Source: an uncultured Clostridia bacterium (lineage in GTDB: Bacteria > Bacillota > Clostridia > Christensenellales > Borkfalkiaceae). From it: DNA of 27,818 nt. The notes beneath the pieces were generated by a model. That model saw only the letters and a program-made list of their open reading frames with translations, searched no databases and was not told the origin of the DNA. Shown here one piece after another: positions 23,227 through 27,818 of this stretch (positions within the stretch are counted from its first letter, which is position 1; each line of letters begins with the position of its first letter). Both the position numbers and the translations under genes were made by a program. The DNA lies in NCBI GenBank assembly GCA_944338265.1, contig CALVLO010000154.1, positions 1 through 27,818 on the forward strand, given 5' to 3'.

Positions 23227-24175
23227 GCTGGATATCGCGGGCATGGTATGCCCGAACAACGTCTTTCTGGCGCCGCTCGCGGGGTACACCAACCATCCCT
23301 TCCGCACCATGTGCATACGCCTCGGCGCGGGGCTCACGTTTACCGAGATGGTGAGCGCCAAGGGGCTCGCCTACGGCAGTGAGGAGACGAAAAAGCTTCT
23401 CTATTGTGGGGAAGAAGCCCCCAAGGCGGCGCAGCTCTTCGGGAGCGATCCCGCCCTCCTGCGCGCCGCGTGCGAGAGCGAGGATTTGGCGCCCTTCGAT
23501 CTCATCGATCTCAACATGGGCTGCCCCATGCCCAAGATCGTCTCGAACGGCGATGGCAACGCCCTCATGGAAAATTTCCCGCTCGCGGAGGAGGTCATCT
23601 CCGAATGCGTCAAAAGCGGCAAGCGCATCTCCGTCAAGTTCCGCATCGGCGTTGCGCCCGATCAAAAGATCGCCGCGGAGTTTGCGCGGCTGTGCGAGGG
23701 CGCGGGGGCGTGCATGATCACGGTCCACGGCAGAACGCGCGACAAGCTGTATGCGGGCGCGCCCGATTACGCGGAGATCGCCGCGGCAAAGAGCGCCGTC
23801 TCCATCCCCGTCATCGCCAACGGCGGCGTCTGGTCCAAGGGCGATGCGGAAAAGATGATAGAGCGCACGGGGGCAGACGGGGTGATGCTCGCCCGCGCCG
23901 CGCTCTACCGCCCGCAGACCTTTTGCGATATTTTGGGCAGGGAAGCGCCGCCCATGCGCGCGCTCTTTTTCCGTCAGCTCGAAGAGACGCTCGCCCTCTT
24001 CGGCGAACGCTTTACCGTCGTCTTCATGCGCAAGATGGCGGCGTTCTACTGCAAGGGCAAAAAGGGCGCGGCGGAGTACAAGCGGCGGCTCTTTTCGGCA
24101 GACAGCATCGGGGCGCTCCGCGCCGTGGCAGAAGAGGTGTTCCCCGCAGAAGGGGAGGGGGGCTCGCATGAATAA
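23216..24175 (+). CDS. dus: tRNA-dihydrouridine synthase
   Basis: Dus reduces uridines in the tRNA D-loop using FMN and NADPH. The 319-residue protein shows the FMN-barrel start FLAPLAGYTNHPFR, FTEMVSAKGL, AQLFGSDP, the catalytic Cys103 in LNMGCPMPKIV, VKFRIG, ITVHGRTRDKLYAG and IPVIANGGVWS followed by DGVMLARAAL. The GTG at 23216 is favoured, because GAGG at 23206-23209 is well spaced and the protein then starts MIHKLDIAG; an ATG at 23204 is also in frame. The gene overlaps mazG by 11 bases and the next gene by 8. Dus genes also lie near housekeeping genes in other Clostridia. Confidence 0.95.
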   Translation: MIHKLDIAGMVCPNNVFLAPLAGYTNHPFRTMCIRLGAGLTFTEMVSAKGLAYGSEETKKLLYCGEEAPKAAQLFGSDPALLRAACESEDLAPFDLIDLNMGCPMPKIVSNGDGNALMENFPLAEEVISECVKSGKRISVKFRIGVAPDQKIAAEFARLCEGAGACMITVHGRTRDKLYAGAPDYAEIAAAKSAVSIPVIANGGVWSKGDAEKMIERTGADGVMLARAALYRPQTFCDILGREAPPMRALFFRQLEETLALFGERFTVVFMRKMAAFYCKGKKGAAEYKRRLFSADSIGALRAVAEEVFPAEGEGGSHE

Positions 24176-25085
24176 GCAAGAGCAGCAGGCAGTCGCACAG
24201 GAACTTTGGGATGTCTACTGCGGCATCCTCTTTCATCTGCAAACGTGGCAGGCGGGCGGGGAGATCACCCTCACATACCGCTTCGATTGCCCCGAATACG
24301 CCGCCCTCCTTGCGCGCTATCCCGTGGAGAAGGCGGCGGGCAGGGGGAGCGCGTTTGCCCGCGCCCTCCGCCTGTGCAGATGGCTGCATCCCCGCCTCAA
24401 ACACATGTCCGATTACGATAATCACGTCCCCTGCAATTCGCTCGCGCTGCTCGGATATTGCTTCGAAAGGGAGGATGCGGGCATCGACTGCCTCAACAAG
24501 GCGAAAATTCTGGCGGAGTGCTGCCTCGCGCTCGGCATCCCCGCGCGGCGGGTGTGCGCCTATCCGCTCTCTCCCTACGATATGGATAACCATGTGATGA
24601 CGGAGATCTACGATGCCGCCCTGCAAAAATGGGCGCTGCTCGATCCCACCTCCGGCTGCTATTTCGCGGGGGAGGAGGGCGTGCCGCTCTCCGCCCTCGA
24701 AGTGCGGCAGAAGATGGCGTCGCACGCGGCGGTCACCTCCGTCCTGCGCGGGCAGTCCGTCCGGGATGCGAAGGCGCTCTTCCTCCGCAACCTCGTCCGC
24801 GGCGACAACGCCTATTACGCCAAAAACATGGCGTTTTTTGCGGTGGATCGCGTGAACGGGTTCGGGGAGAGCGGCGAGGGCGCCGTCCTGCTCGCGCCCG
24901 AAGGGGTAAACGTGGAAGCGCGCACGCTGCAAAACATCCGCTACCGCATGGAGATGGCGCGCACATCGGGGTATCCCGAGCTGCTCCCTTCGCTTGCAAA
25001 GTGGCTGGAACGGGCGCAAACGCAGGGCGGCATGCCCCGCATCTCCCGCGCGGCATTTTGCGCACCCCCGCAAATCACGCCCTGA
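24168..25085 (+). CDS. Transglutaminase-like superfamily protein
   Basis: The 305-residue protein has the core of the transglutaminase-like superfamily. Cys108 lies in the IDCLNKAKILAECCLALGIPAR helix region, His142 in DNHVMTEIY, and Asp159 in ALLDPTSG, in the right order and spacing for a Cys-His-Asp triad. No signal peptide or membrane segment is seen, so it is probably cytoplasmic. Bacterial members are often peptidases or of unknown role. The C-terminal 120 residues have no recognised domain. The start overlaps dus by 8 bases, and the Shine-Dalgarno GGGGAGGGG lies just upstream. The gene ends about 50 bases before the terminator. The substrate cannot be inferred. Confidence 0.83.
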   Translation: MNKQEQQAVAQELWDVYCGILFHLQTWQAGGEITLTYRFDCPEYAALLARYPVEKAAGRGSAFARALRLCRWLHPRLKHMSDYDNHVPCNSLALLGYCFEREDAGIDCLNKAKILAECCLALGIPARRVCAYPLSPYDMDNHVMTEIYDAALQKWALLDPTSGCYFAGEEGVPLSALEVRQKMASHAAVTSVLRGQSVRDAKALFLRNLVRGDNAYYAKNMAFFAVDRVNGFGESGEGAVLLAPEGVNVEARTLQNIRYRMEMARTSGYPELLPSLAKWLERAQTQGGMPRISRAAFCAPPQITP

Positions 25086-25131
25086 AAAGGCGCTTTTTGC
25101 TTGGCGTATCCCTCCTCTACAAAGATACTCA

Positions 25132-25164
25132 AACGGCGTGTAGGCGTTCCTACGCGCCGTTTTT
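25132..25164 (+). terminator. Intrinsic terminator before gyrB
   Basis: AACGGCGTGTAGG (25132-25144) pairs with CCTACGCGCCGTT (25149-25161), 13 pairs with one T-G wobble, around the loop CGTT. The downstream arm runs into TTTTT ending at 25164. It separates the dus/transglutaminase unit from gyrB. Confidence 0.85.
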
Positions 25165-25225
25165 CTCGCGCGGCGGAAAAATTCCGCAAAATCACGCCGT
25201 TTTGCTGTACTTTTGCGCGCGGATA

Positions 25226-25234
25226 TGGTATAAT
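25226..25234 (+). promoter_or_regulatory. gyrB promoter, extended -10
   Basis: TGGTATAAT at 25226-25234 is an extended -10 (TG-N-TATAAT) with a perfect TATAAT. No good -35 lies at 16-18 bases: TGTACT at 25206-25211 is a poor match, and TTGCTG at 25202-25207 is 21 bases away. Transcription should start at about 25241, giving a leader of about 20 bases with AGGAG at 25251-25255. Confidence 0.7.
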
Positions 25235-25260
25235 TATCCAAAGCGGTTTAAGGAGTTTTT

Positions 25261-27174
25261 ATGTCAGAAAAAGTAGAAGGGGCATACGGCGCGGAACAGA
25301 TCCAGGTGCTCGACGGGCTTGAACATATCCGCAAACGCCCCGGAATGTACATCAGTTCGACGGATGAAAGGGGGTTGCACCACCTCGTGAGCGAGGTCGT
25401 CGACAACTCCATCGACGAGGCGCTCGCGGGCTACTGCGACCGCGTGGACGTCACCATCAACGCCGACGGTTCGTGTACCGTTGAGGACAACGGGCGCGGC
25501 ATTCCCACCGAAATTCACCCCAAGGAAGGCATTTCCACGGTGGAAGTCGTCTTTACCAAAGTCAACGCCGGCGGCAAGTTCGGCGGCGATTCGGGCTACA
25601 AAGTTTCGAGCGGTCTGCACGGCGTGGGCGTCAAGGCGGTCAACGCGCTCTCCGAGTGGCTGGAAGCGGAAGTCCGCCAGAACGGTCACGTCTATAAGCA
25701 GGTCTATAACCGCGGCGTGCCGCAGCGTCCGCTCGCGATCGTCGGCGATTCCGACCGCACGGGTACGAAGGTCACGTTCTATCCCGACGCGGAAATCTTC
25801 GAGACGATCGTCTTTAAATACGACATTCTGCGCGTGCGCTTGAAAGAGCTTGCCTTCCTCAACAAGGGGCTTACGATCACGCTGACGGACAAGCGCGGCG
25901 GACAGGAAAAGCACGACAGCTTCTGTTACGAGGGCGGTATCCGCGAACTCGTGGAGGAGCTGAACAAGGGCAACAATACGCTCTTTGCCGAGCCGCTCTA
26001 TTTCGAGGCGCAGGACGGCACGACCGTCTGCGAGATCGCGCTCCAATACAACGAGGGCTATAACGAGGTCATCTATTCGTACGCCAACAACGTCAACACC
26101 ATCGACGGCGGCACGCACGTCGAGGGTCTGAAACAGGCGCTCACGAAGATCATCAACGACGCGGGCAAAAAGCTGAATATCCTCAAAGAGAGCGACCGTC
26201 TCACGGGCGAGGACGTCCGAGAGGGGATCACCGCCGTCGTCTCCGTCAAGCTGGAAAACGCGCAGTTCGAGTCGCAGACCAAGGATAAGCTGAACAACTC
26301 CTTTATCCGTCCGTTCGTGGCGAAGTGCGTTTCCGATAAATTCGGCGAATACGTGGAAGAGCACCCCGCCGAGGCGCGCGAGCTGGTGCTCCGCTGTATC
26401 ACCGCGCAGAAGGCGCGCGAGGCGGCGCGTTCCGCCCGCGAGCTTACCCGCAGAAAGGGCGTGCTGGAATCGACCACGCTCCCCGGGAAACTTGCCGACT
26501 GTTCGGATAAACGCCCCGAACTGTGCGAAATCTACATCGTCGAGGGCGACTCGGCAGGCGGCACGGCAAAACAGGGGAGAGACAGACGCTTTCAGGCGAT
26601 CCTGCCCCTCCGCGGCAAGATCCTGAACGTCGAGAAGGTGCGCCTCAACCGCGTGCTGGAAAACGCGGAGATCAAGGCGATGATCACCGCTTTCGGCTGC
26701 GGGATCTTGGACGATTTCGACGAGAGCAAGCTCCGCTACGACCGCATCATCTCCATGACGGATGCCGATGTCGACGGCGCGCATATCCGCATTTTGCTGC
26801 TCACCTTCCTCTTCCGCTACATGCGCCCGCTCATCGAGCACGGGCATGTGTATTCGGCAATGCCGCCCCTCTACAAGGCGAGCGTCAAGGGCAAGGAGGA
26901 TGTGTACCTCTATTCGGAGGAAGAAAAAACCGCTTACGACGCGGCAAACAACAACAAGGTGGAGTATCAGCGGTACAAGGGGCTCGGCGAAATGAGCACC
27001 GAGCAGCTCTGGGATACCACCATGAACCCCGCCACCCGCACGCTCGTCCGCGTCTCCATGCGCGACGCGATGGAGGCGGATAAAATGTTCACCGTACTCA
27101 TGGGGGAGAGCCCCGCTCTCCGCCGTCAGTTCATCGAAGAGAACGCGACGCTGGTCAAGGATCTGGATATATAA
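25261..27174 (+). CDS. gyrB: DNA gyrase subunit B
   Basis: GyrB supplies the ATPase and TOPRIM parts of gyrase. The 637-residue protein is full length. The GHKL ATPase domain has EVVDNSIDEALAG, VEDNGRGIP and SGLHGVGVKAVNALS (residues about 40-125). The TOPRIM domain has the catalytic Glu428 in EGDSAGG and the metal-binding Asp501, Asp503 and Asp505 in DADVDG. The C-terminal tail has RYKGLGEMSTEQLWDTT. There is no internal insertion. The 637-residue size matches the short GyrB of Bacillota rather than the longer proteobacterial form. AGGAGTTTTTATG forms its initiation region. Promoter and terminator lie just upstream, and gyrA follows after an unusual 510-base structured gap. Confidence 0.99.
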   Translation: MSEKVEGAYGAEQIQVLDGLEHIRKRPGMYISSTDERGLHHLVSEVVDNSIDEALAGYCDRVDVTINADGSCTVEDNGRGIPTEIHPKEGISTVEVVFTKVNAGGKFGGDSGYKVSSGLHGVGVKAVNALSEWLEAEVRQNGHVYKQVYNRGVPQRPLAIVGDSDRTGTKVTFYPDAEIFETIVFKYDILRVRLKELAFLNKGLTITLTDKRGGQEKHDSFCYEGGIRELVEELNKGNNTLFAEPLYFEAQDGTTVCEIALQYNEGYNEVIYSYANNVNTIDGGTHVEGLKQALTKIINDAGKKLNILKESDRLTGEDVREGITAVVSVKLENAQFESQTKDKLNNSFIRPFVAKCVSDKFGEYVEEHPAEARELVLRCITAQKAREAARSARELTRRKGVLESTTLPGKLADCSDKRPELCEIYIVEGDSAGGTAKQGRDRRFQAILPLRGKILNVEKVRLNRVLENAEIKAMITAFGCGILDDFDESKLRYDRIISMTDADVDGAHIRILLLTFLFRYMRPLIEHGHVYSAMPPLYKASVKGKEDVYLYSEEEKTAYDAANNNKVEYQRYKGLGEMSTEQLWDTTMNPATRTLVRVSMRDAMEADKMFTVLMGESPALRRQFIEENATLVKDLDI

Positions 27175-27180
27175 GTTCAC

Positions 27181-27212
27181 AGATTTCTTTTCGAACTGAC
27201 GAAAAGAAATCT
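27181..27212. repeat. Left outer hairpin, 13-bp perfect stem, loop AACTGA
   Basis: AGATTTCTTTTCG (27181-27193) pairs perfectly with CGAAAAGAAATCT (27200-27212). There is no T run after it, so it is unlikely to be a plain gyrB terminator. Its counterpart at 27634-27663 has the inverse loop. Confidence 0.85.
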
Positions 27213-27267
27213 CGTGAGGGGAAGAAAAACCCAACGTTCGCCGTCGGCTCTGCGTTTGGTTTCTCTC

Positions 27268-27305
27268 GCCGCCGCTGTTTTCGCAACAGTATAGCACGCG
27301 GCGGC
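27268..27305. repeat. Left second hairpin, 8-bp GC stem
   Basis: GCCGCCGC (27268-27275) pairs with GCGGCGGC (27298-27305). An inner CTGTT/AACAG pairing can compete. Its counterpart in the right arm is 27545-27579, where the stem differs in sequence. Confidence 0.7.
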
Positions 27306-27322
27306 TCACTTTTCCGCGTAAG

Positions 27323-27336
27323 CGCAGGTGTGCGCA
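27323..27336. repeat. Left third hairpin, 5-bp stem
   Basis: GCGCA pairs with TGCGC around the loop GGTG, next to AAATTGAG. The right-arm counterpart, read inversely, is GCCGC with GCGGC around GTGA next to the same AAATTGAG. Confidence 0.55.
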
Positions 27337-27352
27337 AATTGAGTACCGCAGC

Positions 27353-27367
27353 GGAAGGCAACCTTCC
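27353..27367. repeat. Central hairpin, 6-bp stem
   Basis: GGAAGG (27353-27358) pairs with CCTTCC (27362-27367) around CAA, with an outer CCGC (27346-27349) and GCGG (27370-27373) pairing. Confidence 0.55.
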
Positions 27368-27433
27368 TCGCGGACGTGATTGATAACTTTTATTTGCAAA
27401 ACTTGGTAAATCTGCTATAAATTACAGATACAA

Positions 27434-27450
27434 GCAAAATCGTATTTTGC
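27434..27450. repeat. Central hairpin, 7-bp stem
   Basis: GCAAAAT (27434-27440) pairs with ATTTTGC (27444-27450) around CGT. Confidence 0.6.
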
Positions 27451-27472
27451 GCTTACCTGTTAAAAATTCGTT

Positions 27473-27503
27473 GCAAAAGGCGTCACTGCGTTATGCCTTT
27501 TGC
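27473..27503. repeat. Central hairpin, 9-bp stem
   Basis: GCAAAAGGC (27473-27481) pairs perfectly with GCCTTTTGC (27495-27503) around a 13-base loop. Confidence 0.75.
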
Positions 27504-27544
27504 GCCTCAATTTGCCGCTCACGCGGCTTTTGCAGAAAAGTGAA

Positions 27545-27579
27545 GGCGGCGTTGCTATTATGTTGCCAATAACGCCGCC
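27545..27579. repeat. Right second hairpin, 9-bp stem
   Basis: GGCGGCGTT (27545-27553) pairs perfectly with AACGCCGCC (27571-27579) around a 17-base loop. It occupies the place of the left hairpin at 27268-27305 in the inverted arm. Confidence 0.78.
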
Positions 27580-27633
27580 GAGAAAAACCGCGTGCAGAGC
27601 ATCGCGAACACGGGGTTTTTTTAAAAATCACGA

Positions 27634-27663
27634 AGATTTTTCCCGTCAGTTCGGGAAAAATCT
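27634..27663. repeat. Right outer hairpin, 12-bp perfect stem, loop TCAGTT
   Basis: AGATTTTTCCCG (27634-27645) pairs perfectly with CGGGAAAAATCT (27652-27663). Its loop is the reverse complement of the left hairpin's AACTGA. It ends 12 bases before the gyrA ribosome binding site. Confidence 0.85.
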
Positions 27664-27684
27664 GTGAACGTAATAGGAGTTTTT

Positions 27685-27818
27685 ATGGCAAAGAAAGAGA
27701 CGAGCCCCGAGCTCACAGAAGAATTTAAGAAAACGCTGGAGATGACCAAGATCCTCGACGTCGAGGTCGACGACGAGCTGAAACGCTCCTTCATCGCCTA
27801 TGCGATGGCGGTCAATAA
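27685..27818 (+). CDS. gyrA: DNA gyrase subunit A, N-terminal part (cut by window end)
   Basis: The last 134 bases open a frame starting MAKKETSPELTEEFKK, with DDELKRSFIAYAMAVN at its end. It matches the N-terminal start of gyrase subunit A (the family pattern is a SF-x-x-YAM-x-V helix leading to the winged-helix breakage-reunion domain, which lies beyond the window). A 20 to 30-residue acidic and basic leader before the helix is longer than in many GyrA proteins. AGGAG at 27675-27679 is separated from the ATG by five T, the same arrangement as in gyrB. Position directly after gyrB confirms the assignment. Confidence 0.93.
   Translation, partial: MAKKETSPELTEEFKKTLEMTKILDVEVDDELKRSFIAYAMAVN

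Larger units (their letters stand above)
27175..27669. repeat. Hairpin-rich imperfect inverted-repeat element between gyrB and gyrA
   Basis: The 495-base stretch begins directly after the gyrB stop. It starts with GTTCACAGATTT (27175-27186) and ends with the exact inverse, AAATCTGTGAAC (27658-27669). The match continues imperfectly inward, so the left arm is about 27175-27343 and the right arm about 27506-27669. An inner part of the repeat matches at 27307-27343 versus 27506-27542. Each arm contains the same three hairpins in inverted order. The centre (27344-27505) holds three more. I see no coding frame, and no second copy elsewhere in the window. It could be a non-autonomous mobile element (MITE-like), a structured RNA, or a DNA-structure site. 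Confidence 0.8.

Noticed and set aside
24151..24170. G6 run near the end of dus as a third slippage tract
   Set aside because: It lies near the 3' end in GC-rich DNA and the frame is intact, so there is no sign of a switch.
25202..25207. TTGCTG as the -35 of the gyrB promoter
   Set aside because: It is 21 bases from TATAAT, too far for the normal spacing.
25264..27399. 711-codon open frame on the minus strand opposite gyrB
   Set aside because: It mirrors gyrB codon use in GC-rich DNA, has no family features, and runs into the structured gap.
1..27818. tRNA, rRNA, CRISPR arrays, transposase genes
   Set aside because: None was recognised on either strand by reading; short or degenerate copies could still be missed.

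Overview
The window looks like a chromosomal segment of a Bacillota/Clostridia-type bacterium with sporulation ancestry. The evidence is a SpoVT regulator, a SpoVB/YabM-like exporter and a YabN-type MazG fusion in the order familiar from Bacillus and Clostridia, followed by dus and then gyrB-gyrA. All convincing genes lie on the + strand. I cannot assign a genus from the sequence alone.

Region 1 (1-18185) is a surface-polysaccharide locus of the Wzx/Wzy type. It begins inside a GDP-L-fucose synthase gene. It then carries a GT26 and a GT4 glycosyltransferase, an AT-rich Wzy-like polymerase plus GT2 transferase, rmlA-rmlB-rmlD, two hexapeptide-repeat acyltransferases, rmlC and another GT-B-like transferase. 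Next come an fdtA/fdtB-type pair plus a GNAT acyltransferase for a 3-amino-3,6-dideoxyhexose. A four-gene carrier-protein cassette follows (FkbH-like HAD protein, acyl carrier protein, MaoC-like hydratase, SDR reductase), and the locus ends with a Wzx flippase. The genes can supply GDP-L-fucose, dTDP-L-rhamnose and a dTDP-3-amino sugar; the last two share the RmlA/RmlB intermediate. The ACP cassette may make the acyl group that decorates the amino sugar. Base composition changes sharply several times, which points to mosaic assembly.

The most striking feature of region 1 is that two acyl-modification genes are broken near their 5' ends at pure G tracts: G7 in the first acyltransferase and G9 in the MaoC-like gene. 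Both need the same correction, one extra G or a -1 slip. This could be a phase-variable switch of glycan acylation, a programmed or transcriptional slip, or a homopolymer length error in the assembly.

Region 2 (about 18186-19130) is a scar at the locus edge. A truncated VanZ-like gene runs directly into the C-terminal part of an NAD-dependent epimerase gene. Region 3 (19187-27818) is GC-rich core genome: a small AlbA_2/Schlafen-type protein, an intrinsic terminator, spoVT with a candidate sigma-G promoter, a SpoVB/YabM-like protein, mazG, dus, a transglutaminase-like gene, a terminator, an extended -10 promoter, gyrB and the start of gyrA. mazG, dus and the transglutaminase-like gene overlap and are probably translationally coupled.

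The 510-base gap between gyrB and gyrA is a large imperfect inverted repeat. Both arms contain the same series of hairpins, and hairpin stems differ between the arms while staying self-complementary. This is the main non-coding structure in the window.
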